NCBI RefSeq assembly: GCF_027923385.1
Contig: NZ_BSEC01000001.1
Span: forward strand, 3,322,001-3,386,000
Reading direction: 5' to 3'
Length of the DNA: 64,000 nt
DNA from: Methylocystis echinoides
GTDB taxonomy: Bacteria; Pseudomonadota; Alphaproteobacteria; Rhizobiales; Beijerinckiaceae
Positions 17,952 to 27,633 of the stretch are shown in pieces. The first letter of the stretch is position 1, and each line of letters begins with the position of its first letter. A program made the translations under genes and the position numbers. The notes beneath the pieces were generated by a model. That model worked only from the letters and a program-made list of their open reading frames with translations. It was not told the origin of the DNA and ran no database searches.

Positions 17952-19085
17952 TTGTTCTTGCCGAGCGAGTTCTGGACGCGCGATCTCGAAGGGTCGATCA
18001 GAGGGGCCACACGGCGCTTTCTCGCCTGGTATCGCCGCGAATTCTTCAGCCTCTTCCCGCCCGAAACCCTCGCGTGGCTGACGGATCGCGGCGACCGGCA
18101 GCTCATCCTGCGCGCGGGCGCCCAGGACTTGTGGTGCCTCGATTCACGTGGCGCGCCGCTCTGGTCCATCCCCGGGGACGAGCTCGCCTCGACCGCGCTC
18201 GAGGATGCGCTCGCGCGCCGCGATCTCGCGCGCGACGCCGTGCGGATCGGCGTCGAAATCGACACGGACGCCTTTTTCATCCGCCGCTTCGACATCCCCG
18301 CCGCCGCCGCCGCCAATCTGCCGAGGCTCCTCACGGCGGATATCGAGCGCAAGACGCCGTTCAAGGCCGCCGACGTCGTTTATGGGCACACGACGACCCA
18401 ACATCCCACGGCGCCGGACAAGCTCCGCGTCAGCCTGTGGATTCTGCGCCGTGACCTGCTGGCGGCGGCCGTGGCCCATGCCGGCCTCGCCCTTTCGGAC
18501 ATCGCCTTCATCCGCCCGACAGGCGGGCGCGCAGGCGATGAGGCCGCGCCCCTGATCACGCTCGAAAGCAGGAGCGAGACCAAAGGCCGCTTCCGTTATT
18601 TCGCGCTGGCGCTGGTCGCGGCGACGGTGATTTTCGCCGCCATCGGCGTCGGCGGGACGCTGTGGCGCCAGGCCAGGGTCAGCGAGGAGCTCGACACGAG
18701 AATTCAGGAAGCGTCGGCGCGCGCCGCGAAAGTGCGGCAGGTGGTGGATCGCGCCTCATCGGAAAGCCGCCTGCTCTCCGTGCTGCGGACCGCCCGCCGC
18801 AACGGCCCGCAATTCGCCGACCTTTGGGAGGAGACGGCGCATATTCTGCCCGACAGCGCTTATGTGACGGATTTCCGTCTCACCGAAACCAAGCCGAACG
18901 AGCGGGCGCTCGACATCGTCGGCTTCGCAAGCTCCGCCGTCGGCCTGCCGGCGATGTTCAACAAGTCGCCGCTCTTCGCGGAAGCCGGACTGACGGCGCC
19001 GATCACGCCCGACCCGCACGAGAAGCGCGAGGGCTTCTCCCTGCAGGCGAAGCTCGAAGCGCGCAAGCCGGAGGCGGGCAAATGA
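17952..19085 (+). CDS. gspL: Type II secretion GspL-like assembly protein (PilM/PilN architecture)
   Basis: A 377-aa single-span inner-membrane protein. Residues 1-200 form an actin-like cytoplasmic domain (DRQLILRAGAQDLWCL, ADIERKTPFKAADVVYG). One helix lies at about residues 213-235 (YFALALVAATVIFAAIGVGG). A coiled coil and a ferredoxin-like PilN/GspL periplasmic domain follow (DSAYVTDFRLTETKPNERAL). It links GspE to the GspM/C part. TTG start; the stop overlaps the gspM ATG by 4 bp. Confidence 0.8.
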   Translation: MFLPSEFWTRDLEGSIRGATRRFLAWYRREFFSLFPPETLAWLTDRGDRQLILRAGAQDLWCLDSRGAPLWSIPGDELASTALEDALARRDLARDAVRIGVEIDTDAFFIRRFDIPAAAAANLPRLLTADIERKTPFKAADVVYGHTTTQHPTAPDKLRVSLWILRRDLLAAAVAHAGLALSDIAFIRPTGGRAGDEAAPLITLESRSETKGRFRYFALALVAATVIFAAIGVGGTLWRQARVSEELDTRIQEASARAAKVRQVVDRASSESRLLSVLRTARRNGPQFADLWEETAHILPDSAYVTDFRLTETKPNERALDIVGFASSAVGLPAMFNKSPLFAEAGLTAPITPDPHEKREGFSLQAKLEARKPEAGK

Positions 19086-19669
19086 ACTGGAAGGCGTTAC
19101 GCCATTCGCCCGCCGGTCGACGCGCCGCTTTCATCGGCGTCAATCTGCTGGGGCTGCTGCTCGCCTATCTGATCTTCGTCGAGCCGTTTCGCCGCATGAT
19201 CGCGGATGGCGCGGAGACGATCGCCGAACGCCGTCAGACGCTCGCGCGCTATGAGGCGGTCGCGGCGCATGAGGCGCAGATTCAGGCCTATGCCCAGCAG
19301 GTCGCCGACATCAATGGTCGCGGCGAATTGTTCGACGGCGACAGCGAGGGCGTCATCAGCGCCAATCTGCAGGCGCGGCTGAAGACCATCGCCGAGCAGG
19401 CGCAGGTCACCGTCCGCTCGATTCAGGTGCTGCCGGAGAAAAGCTTCGAGGGCGTCACGCTGGTCGGCGCGCGTCTCGACGTCAGCGGCCCTTATGAAAA
19501 CGTCCACGCTCTCGCCCGCGCCCTCGAAGGCGCGCCGCCCCTGCTGATCATCACGGCCGCCAGCCTGCGCGGGCAGGCGATGCTGTGGGGAGCCGCGGCG
19601 CAGCAAAACGACGAGATCGAGGCCCAGTTCGACGTCTTTGGCGGCGCGCCCAAAAAAGGCCGCCCATGA
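19082..19669 (+). CDS. gspM: Type II secretion GspM-like inner-membrane protein
   Basis: A 195-aa protein with one N-terminal membrane helix (FIGVNLLGLLLAYLIFVEPF), a coiled-coil stretch (ETIAERRQTLARYEAVAAHEAQIQ in outline) and a small periplasmic ferredoxin-like domain. This is the GspM layout and its place after gspL agrees. GspM partners GspL in the inner-membrane platform. ATGA overlaps at both ends show coupled translation of L, M and the next gene. Confidence 0.8.
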   Translation: MNWKALRHSPAGRRAAFIGVNLLGLLLAYLIFVEPFRRMIADGAETIAERRQTLARYEAVAAHEAQIQAYAQQVADINGRGELFDGDSEGVISANLQARLKTIAEQAQVTVRSIQVLPEKSFEGVTLVGARLDVSGPYENVHALARALEGAPPLLIITAASLRGQAMLWGAAAQQNDEIEAQFDVFGGAPKKGRP

Positions 19670-20427
19670 TCAGGCGCGGCGCAAAACTGGGCCTCGCCGA
19701 TCGGCTGCGCGACGTGCGGTCGATGCTGTCGCGCCTGAAGCAATGGCGGCTCTCGCCGCTGTCCGCCATCCTGCTTGCCGTGCTCGCCGCGGTCACGGCG
19801 GGAACGGCGCTCTTCGCCGCCGCCGCCGTGCTATGGCCGGTTCGCTGGGATGAGGGCGCCGCCGCGCCCGACTGGAATCCGCCGACGCTGGCGGTTGTCG
19901 AACTCGACCCGCCCAAACCGGCCTCGGCTGACGTCGAGGCGCTCTCCCGCCCGATCTTCTCCAAGAACCGCAAGCCCTCGCCAAAGAGCGCGGCGCCGGC
20001 CAATCCCACGACGATTTCCGAGGCTCCCACCGATCTCGCCGTCACCGCGATCGTGAAGAGCAAGAAGGTCGCGCGGGCCTTCGTGACTTCGCCCGATACG
20101 CCGGAAGGGGCGTGGCGCAAGGTCGGCGACACCGTCGGCGCCTGGACCCTGCACAAGATCCATCATGCCGAGGTGGAATTCCAGAACGGCGATCAGTTGA
20201 CCAAGGTGAAGCTCTATGCGCCGCCCCCGGATGCGCCGGGGGGTGAGCCGCAGCAGGAAGGTTTCTTCGTCAAGCCGGAGGCGACATCCGACGCGCCCCC
20301 GGCGGCCGAGGCGCCGCCAGCCCCGGACGCGCCGCCAGCCCCCGACGCGCCGCCAACCCCGGACGCGCCTCCGACGGCCGAAGCGGCGCCAGCGCCCGAC
20401 GCGCCACAGTCCCCGCCGCCAAACTGA
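19666..20427 (+). CDS. GspC/GspN-like type II secretion protein with Pro-rich tail
   Basis: A 253-aa protein: short cytoplasmic part, one membrane helix (about residues 28-55, SPLSAILLAVLAAVTAG), and a periplasmic domain (DLAVTAIVKSKKVARAFVTS, WRKVGDTVGAWTLHKIH). That domain resembles the homology region of GspC. The C-terminal 60 residues are tandem APDAPP-type repeats with no PDZ domain. Position after gspL-gspM suggests it joins platform and secretin. Whether it should be called GspC or GspN is open. Confidence 0.65.
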   Translation: MIRRGAKLGLADRLRDVRSMLSRLKQWRLSPLSAILLAVLAAVTAGTALFAAAAVLWPVRWDEGAAAPDWNPPTLAVVELDPPKPASADVEALSRPIFSKNRKPSPKSAAPANPTTISEAPTDLAVTAIVKSKKVARAFVTSPDTPEGAWRKVGDTVGAWTLHKIHHAEVEFQNGDQLTKVKLYAPPPDAPGGEPQQEGFFVKPEATSDAPPAAEAPPAPDAPPAPDAPPTPDAPPTAEAAPAPDAPQSPPPN

Positions 20428-20443
20428 AACCACTGAGGCAGCC

Positions 20444-21184
20444 ATGACGACTGATTATGACCCAATCGCCGAGGAGTATCGGCGGGCCAAGCAGCAGCCC
20501 TGGCGCTCCCATATCGAAGCCTACACGCTCGACGCGATGCTCCCCGATCTCGCCGGCAAGGCGGTGATCGACATCGCCTGCGGCGAGGGTTTCTACACGC
20601 GGCGGCTCCGTCAGAAGGGCGCGGCGCGGGTTTTGGGCGTCGATCTCTCTGCGGGCATGATCGACCTCGCCCGCCAGCAGGAAGGCGCGGCGCCGCTGGG
20701 CGTCGACTATCTGGTCGGCGACGGCAAGGAACTGGCCTTCGACGCGGAATTCGATGTCGCCTTCGCCGCCTATTTTCTCAATTACGCGCATGACCGCAAC
20801 GAACTGCGGCAGATGTGCGACGCCGTCGCGCGCAGCCTGAAACCCGGCGGGCGCTTCATCACGGTCAATTGCAGCCCGATGCTCGACTTCGACCCCGCCC
20901 GCTCCTATCGCCAATATGGCTTCGAAGCCAAAATACAGGGGGCGCTCGTCGAGGGAACGCCCATCGTATGGCAGATCTTTCTCGACGACGGATCGACGAT
21001 CGAAATCGAGAATTACTATCTCGACCAGCAGATCCATGAGGACGCGTTCCGCGCCGCCGGCTTCAGGGAAGTTTACTGGCGCGCGCCGAAGCTGTCGCCG
21101 GAAGGCGAACAAGGTTTCGGGCGCGATTTCTGGAAGCCGTTTCTCGACAATCCGACCGTCGCCTTCATCGACTGCGTGAAATAG
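20444..21184 (+). CDS. Class I SAM-dependent methyltransferase
   Basis: A 246-aa soluble protein starting MTTDYDPIAEEYRRAKQQPW. The SAM-binding motif I is VIDIACGEGFYTRRL, followed by the acidic post-I strand (VLGVDLSAGMIDLARQQ) and the motif SLKPGGRFITVN. The acceptor is not predictable from sequence; the family includes small-molecule and quinone methyltransferases. It lies 16 bp after the GspC-like gene and may be read from the same transcript without sharing function. Confidence 0.85.
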   Translation: MTTDYDPIAEEYRRAKQQPWRSHIEAYTLDAMLPDLAGKAVIDIACGEGFYTRRLRQKGAARVLGVDLSAGMIDLARQQEGAAPLGVDYLVGDGKELAFDAEFDVAFAAYFLNYAHDRNELRQMCDAVARSLKPGGRFITVNCSPMLDFDPARSYRQYGFEAKIQGALVEGTPIVWQIFLDDGSTIEIENYYLDQQIHEDAFRAAGFREVYWRAPKLSPEGEQGFGRDFWKPFLDNPTVAFIDCVK

Positions 21185-21196
21185 CGCGCGCTGCGC

Positions 21197-21532
21197 TCAC
21201 CTGACGACGCTGCGCTCGATCGCTTCCATCTCCTCGTCCGACAGGCCGAAGTGATGGCCGATCTCATGCACCAGCACATGGATGACGATATCGCCCAGCG
21301 TATCCTCGCCCTCGCACCAGTAATCGAGAATCGGGCGGCGATAGAGATAGACGCGGTTGGGCTCTGCGCCGGTTTCGGCGAGATGGGCGCCCTCGGTCAA
21401 CCCACGACCGCGAAAAAGTCCGAGCAGATCGAAGGCCGTTTCGCATGACATTTCGTCCATCGTCTCTTCGTCGGGGAAATCCTCGACGTGGAAGACGACG
21501 CCTTCGCACAGCCGCGTGAAGCTGCGCGGCAA
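21197..21532 (-). CDS. Metallopeptidase family protein (DUF1025-type zincin)
   Basis: A small cytoplasmic zincin-like protein with the zinc motif HEIGHHFGLSDEEMEAIE. The body FHVEDFPDEETMDEM and RVYLYRRPILDYW fit the 'metallopeptidase family' DUF1025 group, which has no known substrate. The TTG at 21530 is the first usable codon after an in-frame TAA at 21602-21604. Upstream, an ATG at 21617-21619 (ATG GCG GAA GAC GTT TAA GAT TGG) is in the same frame, and the sequence after the TAA (DWAQQGAPALADIEALADSA) still looks like protein of this family. Confidence 0.75.
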   Translation of the reverse strand: MPRSFTRLCEGVVFHVEDFPDEETMDEMSCETAFDLLGLFRGRGLTEGAHLAETGAEPNRVYLYRRPILDYWCEGEDTLGDIVIHVLVHEIGHHFGLSDEEMEAIERSVVR

Positions 21533-21721
21533 AGCCGCGAAGGCCGAGTCGGCAAGGGCCTCGATATCGGCAAGCGCCGGCGCGCCCTGCTGCGCCCAAT
21601 CTTAAACGTCTTCCGCCATGACGCGACTATGGCGCCGCAACCTTGCGGCGCCAAGTTACCATGCTGCAGCGCCAGTTGCGCGAATGCGCCATGGACGCGG
21701 CGCCGAATCGGCGCGGCCTCT

Positions 21722-22402
21722 TCATGCGATTTCGCCCAAGATGAGCGGACGCCGGTCGATCGGCGGCTCCGCCATGCGCTGGGCGCGAAAAATCGCGTGC
21801 GACGCGTTGTAGCGCCGCTCGAACTGGGCGAGATAAGCCGCAATCCCATCCTGGTCCGGCGATGCGGCCACGACGTCCCTCACGAGCAACAAATCGCGCG
21901 CCTCCTGCGGCGACAAAAGCAGATCGCTCTCAATGAGGCGCTCGGCCCGCGCGAATCCGATCTTGCGTCCGAGCGCCGCATAGAGCCCGAGCAAGTCGAA
22001 AGGTTCGCCCGCGAAAGAAAATCCCGCCGGCTGCTCCGCCACGACAGCCGAGCAATTCATGGCGAAATCGAAATCGAGACCGCTCATCAGCCCGCGCGCC
22101 CACGCCAGCGTGATGACCGGCGTGTCGACGATGAGGTCGGCCGTGGCGGCGACCATGTCGGCAAAACCGTCGGGCGCCCGCGTGGGCCCGGGCCCGCCCT
22201 GCGCGAAATCGAAGACCAGAAATCGAACGCCATCCGCGCGATTCGCGGTGAGGCCTCGCAAAACCTCGCCAATGCCGGCAACGCTTGCGGGATCGAAACC
22301 CGCCTGGGATTTCCTGACGACGAGCGCGCCCTGCGCCTCGAGACAATTCACTTTCAATCCGTCGCCCAACGACGCCTCACGCCAATCGCTAAAAAAACCC
22401 AT
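21722..22402 (-). CDS. Crotonase-fold (enoyl-CoA hydratase/isomerase-like) protein
   Basis: A 226-aa protein whose pattern (VDTPVITLAWARGLMSGLDFDFAMNCSAVVAE, FDLLGLYAALGRKIGFARAERLI) follows the crotonase fold. The usual oxyanion-hole signature AxGxAxGGG is not conserved, so a standard hydratase activity is doubtful. The ATG start (MGFFSDWREASL) is preceded by GAGGA at a good distance and was preferred to an upstream TTG. No operon partner. Confidence 0.6.
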   Translation of the reverse strand: MGFFSDWREASLGDGLKVNCLEAQGALVVRKSQAGFDPASVAGIGEVLRGLTANRADGVRFLVFDFAQGGPGPTRAPDGFADMVAATADLIVDTPVITLAWARGLMSGLDFDFAMNCSAVVAEQPAGFSFAGEPFDLLGLYAALGRKIGFARAERLIESDLLLSPQEARDLLLVRDVVAASPDQDGIAAYLAQFERRYNASHAIFRAQRMAEPPIDRRPLILGEIA

Positions 22403-22731
22403 TTCATCCTCGCCCGCATGAACTGCATGGTAAAGCAAAGCTTAACCTGAACCTGCGGGAATTGCTAAGGCTGCGTGTGTCGTCCAGGAGTTTCGCGCGC
22501 GTCATGGTTAACGGGCGCGTGGCACTCAACCAGCCGCGCGGGCGCGTGTGGCCTAAGGTCGCAAGACAGCCGCCCTTGAATTGATATATGCTAATCACAA
22601 GCTGCTAATGGCGGCCCCTTGCCTGCCAGGGCGACAGGGACGCTGCGCGCGAATTCGCTTTCTGTGAGAGCAGGACAGCGCCATTCGTCCGGCCGAAAGG
22701 CGGCAGAAAAACAGGTAAGGGAGGATACAGG
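22403..22731. other. Intergenic region, 329 bp, no gene seen
   Basis: The stretch between two divergent genes carries no convincing reading frame. It ends in GGGAGGATACAGG, a strong ribosome site for the gene at 22732. An AT-rich patch around 22573-22595 may be part of a promoter, but no pair of boxes with correct spacing was found. Confidence 0.5.
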
Positions 22732-23304
22732 ATGAAAATGCGCTTTCTCGTCGCCATGACGTTGGCGACGGTCGGTTGGGTGGCTCAGGCGCACGCGCAC
22801 GGCGACGTCGGCTCCAACCAGGGGCAGTGCCTGATGAAAATCGGGCCGGACACGATGAGCTTCACCGGCTATCAGCCCCTGAAGTCGCGCGAGCAGTTCT
22901 GTGACGACATCCCGGACGCCGGCCCCACCATCATCACCCTCGACGCCCAGCAGGACGAGCTGCGCGACATGAATCTCGAGATGCGCGTGCTGCGCGACGT
23001 CGGCCAGAAGGACGACAACGAGAATCTCGAAGCCAACACCGAATATTTCTCGCCGCCGAAGAAGTACAAGACCGGCACGCTCACCTTCGATCACAATTTC
23101 GCGAAAGAGGGCAAGTATATCGGCATCGTGAAGGCGAAGAGCGACGACGGCACCAAGGAATATGTCGCCCGCTTCCCCTTCTCGGTCGGCCTGACGGCTG
23201 GCAAGGAACTCACGACGTTCATCGTGCTCGGCGCGGCCGGCGCGGTGGCCTTCGGCCTCTGGTACAAGCACTTCATTCTCGACAAGAAGAAGAAGAGCGC
23301 CTGA
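22732..23304 (+). CDS. Membrane-anchored periplasmic protein of unknown function
   Basis: A 190-aa protein with a Sec signal peptide ending AQAHA, mature N-terminus [12 protein letters not shown] beta-rich periplasmic domain has two Cys (GQCLMKI and EQFCDDIP) and a Met-rich stretch [13 protein letters not shown]. One C-terminal helix ([20 protein letters not shown]) and a lysine-rich cytoplasmic tail follow. The layout (signal peptide, Cys/Met-containing periplasmic domain, C-terminal anchor) recalls the PmoD/AmoD copper proteins of methane and ammonia oxidisers. That link is an impression, not a homology call. It has its own strong ribosome site and terminator, suggesting a well-expressed single gene. 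Confidence 0.6.
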   Translation: MKMRFLVAMTLATVGWVAQAHAHGDVGSNQGQCLMKIGPDTMSFTGYQPLKSREQFCDDIPDAGPTIITLDAQQDELRDMNLEMRVLRDVGQKDDNENLEANTEYFSPPKKYKTGTLTFDHNFAKEGKYIGIVKAKSDDGTKEYVARFPFSVGLTAGKELTTFIVLGAAGAVAFGLWYKHFILDKKKKSA

Positions 23305-23326
23305 TCCAGCGCGGCTTGATGAAAAT

Positions 23327-23357
23327 GAAAACCCCCGTCCTTCCGGCGGGGGTTTTT
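23327..23357 (+). terminator. Rho-independent terminator
   Basis: ACCCCCG and CGGGGGT form a stem around a 9-base loop, preceded by AAAA and followed by a run of six T. It lies 23 bp after the stop of the membrane-anchored protein gene. It is one of the clearest intrinsic terminators in the window. Confidence 0.9.
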
Positions 23358-23401
23358 TCATGCCGTTGCGTGTCGAAGCCGCGCGATCCGCTTGCAAAAG
23401 C

Positions 23402-24097
23402 TTATGGCGTTTCCTCGATACGGCCGTCGCGCAATGTGACGCGGCGGTCCATCTGCGCCGCCAGCTCCAGATTATGCGTCGCGATCAGCGCGGCGAGGCC
23501 GGAGTGGCGCGCGAGCGTCATCAGCGTGGCGAAGACATGTTCCGCGGTGCGCGGATCGAGATTGCCGGTCGGTTCATCCGCGAGGAGAAGATGCGGCCCG
23601 TTGGCGACCGCGCGCGCGATGGCGACGCGTTGCTGCTCGCCGCCCGACAGTTCGGACGGGCGATGCGCGGCGCGCGGCCCCAGTCGCAGATAGTCCAGCA
23701 ATTGCCGGGCGCGGGTTTCCGCTTCCCTGCGATCCATCCCCGCGATCATCTGCGGCAGCGCAATGTTCTCCAGCGCGGAAAACTCGGGCAGCAGATGGTG
23801 GAACTGATAGATGAAGCCGACCGTTCCGCGACGCAGCTTTGTGCGCTCATTATCGTTCATCTGCGAGGTCGGCGCGCCGTTGATGAGGGTTTCGCCGCCG
23901 TCCTGCCGCTCCAGCAGGCCGGCGATATGCAACAGCGTCGATTTGCCGGCGCCGGACGGCGCGACCAGCGCCACCGTCTCGCCGGGATAGATCGAGAGAT
24001 TGATGTCGACCAGAATGTCGAGGCGCGCGTCGCCCTCGCGATAATGGCGGGCGATGTTGCGGAGTTCGAGAACGGCTTCGTCCATGGTCTCGCTCAC
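23402..24097 (-). CDS. lolD: Lipoprotein-releasing ABC transporter ATPase LolD
   Basis: A 231-aa ABC ATPase with Walker [13 protein letters not shown], signature [15 protein letters not shown] and Walker [13 protein letters not shown]. The MacB/LolD-type spacing and the partner permease directly upstream point to LolD, which drives release of outer-membrane lipoproteins from the inner membrane. ATGA overlap with the permease gene shows coupled translation. Confidence 0.93.
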   Translation of the reverse strand: MSETMDEAVLELRNIARHYREGDARLDILVDINLSIYPGETVALVAPSGAGKSTLLHIAGLLERQDGGETLINGAPTSQMNDNERTKLRRGTVGFIYQFHHLLPEFSALENIALPQMIAGMDRREAETRARQLLDYLRLGPRAAHRPSELSGGEQQRVAIARAVANGPHLLLADEPTGNLDPRTAEHVFATLMTLARHSGLAALIATHNLELAAQMDRRVTLRDGRIEETP

Positions 24098-25383
24098 TCG
24101 TGCCGAAGCGCTTCGATCGGATCGAGCGAGGCGGCCTTCCAGGCGGGATAGATCGAGGCGAGAATGGCGATGACGAGCGTCATCACCACGATCACCGTCA
24201 CCTCGCGCGTATCCACGATCGCCGGCAGGCGGGACAGGAAATAGAACTCGGCGGGAAACAGATTGGCGTCGAACGCCTTGTTCAGGGCGACGCGGATCAT
24301 ATCCAGGTTCTTGGAGATCAGCAGGCCAAGCAGGAAGCCCGCGATCGTGCCGGTCACGCCAATGGAGGCGCCGATGATGAGGAAGATGCGCAGCACGGAG
24401 CCGCGCGAGGCGCCGATGGTGCGCAGAATGGCGACATCCTGCGTCTTGTCCTTCACCAGCATGGTGAGGCCGGAAATGATGTTGAAGGCGGCGACAATGA
24501 CAATCAGCGTCAGGATGATGAAGAGGATGTTCTTCTCGACCTGCAGCGTGTCGAAAAAGGTCTTGTTGCGCTGGCGCCAGTCGGTGACGATCAGCGGCCG
24601 CGTCACGGCCTTGTTGAGCTGCGTGCGGAAAAGATCCATCTCCTCCGGATTATCGACGAAGACCTCGATGACGGTCGCCTCATTCTCCTTGTTGAAGAAG
24701 AGCTGCGCCTCGGGCAGCGGCATATAGACAAAGACATTGTCGAATTCCGACATGCCGATCGAAAAGATCGCCGCGACCGTATAGGCCTTGATGCGCGGCG
24801 CCACGCCGAAGGGCGTCTGCGCGCCCTTGGCGATGAGCAGGCTGACCTTGTCGCCGACCGACACGCCGAGCGTCTCGGCAAGGCGCTGGCCGATGGCGAC
24901 GCCCTCGCTCTTGTCGAAGCCCTTCAGCACGCCGCTCTTGATGCTGCCGGCGATTCCCGGCAGGCGCACGAGGTCCTTCTCGCGCACGCCGCGCACCAGC
25001 ACGCCCGACTGGCCGTAGGCGGTCGAGATGCCGGCCGCGCCCTCGACCATTGGAATGGCCAGCTTCACGCCCGGAACCTTGGCGGCCTCGGTGGAGACCT
25101 GATCCCAGTCGGTGAGGCGGGTCTCGACGGCCTGCAGAAACGCATGGCCGTTGACGCCCATGATCTTGTCCATCAGCTCGTGATGGAAACCGTTCATCAC
25201 CGATGTGACGACGATCAGCGTCGCCACGCCCAGCATGATGCCGAGGAAGGAAAAGCCCGCGATGACGGAAACGAAGCCGTCAGCGCGGCGCGCGCGCAGA
25301 TAGCGCAGCGCCACGAGCCACTCGAAGGCCGAAAAGGCCCTGCCCCCGTTCGACGCCGCCGGCGCGGCCGCGCTGTCGCTCAT
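24094..25383 (-). CDS. lolC: Lipoprotein-releasing permease LolC/LolE family
   Basis: A 429-aa MacB-fold permease: one N-terminal membrane helix, a periplasmic MacB_PCD domain (about residues 45-270) and three C-terminal helices ([40 protein letters not shown] and [19 protein letters not shown]). Many alphaproteobacteria have a single LolC/E protein acting as a homodimer, which may apply here as no second copy is seen. It overlaps proS and lolD by 4 bp each. Confidence 0.92.
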   Translation of the reverse strand: MSDSAAAPAASNGGRAFSAFEWLVALRYLRARRADGFVSVIAGFSFLGIMLGVATLIVVTSVMNGFHHELMDKIMGVNGHAFLQAVETRLTDWDQVSTEAAKVPGVKLAIPMVEGAAGISTAYGQSGVLVRGVREKDLVRLPGIAGSIKSGVLKGFDKSEGVAIGQRLAETLGVSVGDKVSLLIAKGAQTPFGVAPRIKAYTVAAIFSIGMSEFDNVFVYMPLPEAQLFFNKENEATVIEVFVDNPEEMDLFRTQLNKAVTRPLIVTDWRQRNKTFFDTLQVEKNILFIILTLIVIVAAFNIISGLTMLVKDKTQDVAILRTIGASRGSVLRIFLIIGASIGVTGTIAGFLLGLLISKNLDMIRVALNKAFDANLFPAEFYFLSRLPAIVDTREVTVIVVMTLVIAILASIYPAWKAASLDPIEALRHE

Positions 25384-26723
25384 GCGCGCGCCTGCTTCAC
25401 CGCCGCCGCCACGCGGGCGACCGCCTCGTCGGGGGATAGCAATTCGCGCTCGCCGGTCTTGCGGCGCTTCACCTCGACACGACCCTCGGCCAGGCCCTTC
25501 GGTCCGACGAGGATCTGCCAGGGGAGGCCGATGAGATCGAGGGTCGCGAATTTCGCGCCCGGCCGCTCGTCGCGGTCGTCGTGGAGCAGGTCGAGCCCGG
25601 CGTTCTCGAGCTGCTGGACGAGATCGGCGCAGACCTTCCCGGTCGCCGCGTCGCCCACCTTGAGATCGGCGACGCCGACATGGAAGGGCGCGACCGCCTC
25701 CGGCCAGACGACGCCGGCGTCATCATGGAACGCCTCGACGATGGCCGCCACCAGTCGCGACGGGCCGATGCCGTAGGAACCCATCTGCACGACGACCTCC
25801 TTGCCGTCGGGGCCGTTGACGACGGCCTTCATGGGTTCGGAATATTTGGTTCCGAAGTAGAAAATATGGCCGACCTCGATGCCGCGCGCGGAAAGTTTCG
25901 CCTCCTCGGGAACGGCGGCGAAGGCGGCCGCATCGTGCATCTCGCTCGTCGCGGCGTAGCGGCTCGTCCATTTGCCGACGATTTCCTCCAGCGCCGCCGG
26001 ACTGTCGAAGTCGACGTCGGCCGGCGGCGGGGCGAAGGAAAGGAAGTCCTTGTGGCAGAAAACCTCGCTCTCGCCCGTGTCGGCGAGAATGATGAATTCA
26101 TGGGAGAGGTTGCCGCCGATGGGCCCGGTGTCCGCCGCCATCGGAATGGCGGTGAGCCCCATGCGCGCGAAGGTGCGCAGATAGGCCACGAACATCCTGT
26201 TGTACGAGTGGCGGCTGCCCTCGGCGGTGAGATCGAAGGAATAGGCGTCCTTCATGAGGAATTCGCGCGAGCGCATCACGCCGAAGCGCGGGCGCACCTC
26301 GTCGCGGAACTTCCACTGGATGTGATAGAGATTGAGCGGAAGATCCTTGTAGGAGCGCACATAGGCGCGAAAGATCTCCGTGATCATCTCTTCGTTGGTC
26401 GGCCCGAAGAGCATTTCGCGCTCATGGCGGTCCGAGATGCGGAGCATCTCCTTGCCATAGGCGTCGTAGCGGCCGGATTCGCGCCACAGATCGGCCGACT
26501 GGATCGTCGGCATGAGGCACTCGATCGCGCCGGCCCGGTTCTGCTCCTCGCGGATGATGCGGTTGATGTTGTTGAGCACTTTGAGTCCCAGCGGCAGCCA
26601 GGCGTAAATGCCGGCGGACTCCTGCCGGATCATCCCTGCCCGCAGCATCAGCCGGTGCGAGACGATCTCGGCCTCCTTGGGCGTCTCGCGCAGGATCGGC
26701 AGAAAGTAACGGGACAGGCGCAT
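25380..26723 (-). CDS. proS: Prolyl-tRNA synthetase, short form
   Basis: A 447-aa class II aminoacyl-tRNA synthetase starting [20 protein letters not shown]. Motifs visible are [20 protein letters not shown], the motif 2 loop [22 protein letters not shown] and motif 3 [11 protein letters not shown], plus a C-terminal anticodon-binding domain. It lacks the bacterial editing insertion, as is normal in alphaproteobacteria. It charges tRNA-Pro. First gene of the proS-lolC-lolD operon. Confidence 0.96.
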   Translation of the reverse strand: MRLSRYFLPILRETPKEAEIVSHRLMLRAGMIRQESAGIYAWLPLGLKVLNNINRIIREEQNRAGAIECLMPTIQSADLWRESGRYDAYGKEMLRISDRHEREMLFGPTNEEMITEIFRAYVRSYKDLPLNLYHIQWKFRDEVRPRFGVMRSREFLMKDAYSFDLTAEGSRHSYNRMFVAYLRTFARMGLTAIPMAADTGPIGGNLSHEFIILADTGESEVFCHKDFLSFAPPPADVDFDSPAALEEIVGKWTSRYAATSEMHDAAAFAAVPEEAKLSARGIEVGHIFYFGTKYSEPMKAVVNGPDGKEVVVQMGSYGIGPSRLVAAIVEAFHDDAGVVWPEAVAPFHVGVADLKVGDAATGKVCADLVQQLENAGLDLLHDDRDERPGAKFATLDLIGLPWQILVGPKGLAEGRVEVKRRKTGERELLSPDEAVARVAAAVKQARA

Positions 26724-27348
26724 GGGGGCTTCCACTCACGATTCGAAGGACGCCGAGCATAATGGCGGCGCAGGGGCGGTTGAAGCGCCTAACCGGGGAA
26801 AAGGCAAGTTTCCGGAGGTCGGGGAGGCGATCGGCTTCCCCGCCCTCCGGCTTTCCCTTGCAATGCAACCTCGCAATCCGGTCTAAAAGACCTCCTGGCG
26901 CGCCCCACGCTCAGCGGGACGGTTCGGCGCGGTTTTCGGCCAGGCAACAAATGGCTGACACGACCAAAGTCCTGGCGCACTCGTCGTCGATGAGCGCGAG
27001 CCCGGACCACAGCCTCAGAATTGCCCGCTCCCGCCGCACCCTCTCGGGCGGGACCGTCACCACTTTCCGAGCCTTGCTCTCGCTGCCCTGTCGCATACCC
27101 ACTACTCCTGATCGCTCTACGCATTCGGCGGATGCGCCGACGAGCTGGAGATTAGCTGAAGCTTGATGTTAAACACCTCCTGATTCTCGGAGGACCCCCC
27201 GGAAATGGGAGGGGCGTTTCTACTTATCCGATCAGCGAAAATCAGCATTGGTCGGATTCATTTGTGGGGCAATTCGGGGTCATGCGCCAGCGAGGCGGAG
27301 TTGCAGTGTTCAGAGATTTCTACTTTCGTATGCAATGCGGAGAAGAAA
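26724..27348. other. Intergenic region, 625 bp, one doubtful small ORF
   Basis: No gene is certain here. A possible 61-62-aa basic/hydrophobic ORF runs on the minus strand from about 27096 to 26911 (MRQGSESKARKVVTVPPERV). It follows GGAGTAGTGGGT and contains LRLWSGLALIDDECARTLVV. Its composition is protein-like but no family was recognised. A small CCTCC/GGAGG hairpin lies at 27175-27192. Confidence 0.35.
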
Positions 27349-27627
27349 ATGAGCGACGAGACCGTGCGCAACAATCCGGCGAAAGGCCGTTTCGAGCTGG
27401 AGATCGATGGGTCTCTGGCGCTGGCGGAATATGTGCTTTCCGACGGGGTGATGGTCTTCACCCACACGGAATCCCCGCCCGCGCTACAGGGCCGCGGGGC
27501 CGCTTCCCGGCTGATCCATGGCGCGCTGCTTCAGGCGCGGGACCAGGGGCTAAAGGTGCGTGCGACCTGCTCTTTTGTCGTGGCTTATCTCAAGCGGCAT
27601 CCGGAGTTCGCCGATATTGAGGGGTGA
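27349..27627 (+). CDS. Small GNAT-family N-acetyltransferase (YjdJ-like)
   Basis: A 92-aa protein starting MSDETVRNNPAKGRFELEID. The acetyl-CoA loop is ALQGRGAASRLIHGALLQARDQGLKV and the C-terminal SFVVAYLKRHPEF is typical of the short Gcn5-like YjdJ family. Purines (GAGAAGAAA) precede the ATG. The substrate is unknown. Convergent with the ABC-F gene with only 6 bp between stops. Confidence 0.85.
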   Translation: MSDETVRNNPAKGRFELEIDGSLALAEYVLSDGVMVFTHTESPPALQGRGAASRLIHGALLQARDQGLKVRATCSFVVAYLKRHPEFADIEG

Positions 27628-27633
27628 CGCCCC

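Noticed and set aside
20290..20410. Tandem GCGCCGCCAGCCCCGGACGC-like units as a DNA repeat element.
   Set aside because: They are in-frame codons for APDAPP repeats at the end of the GspC-like protein.
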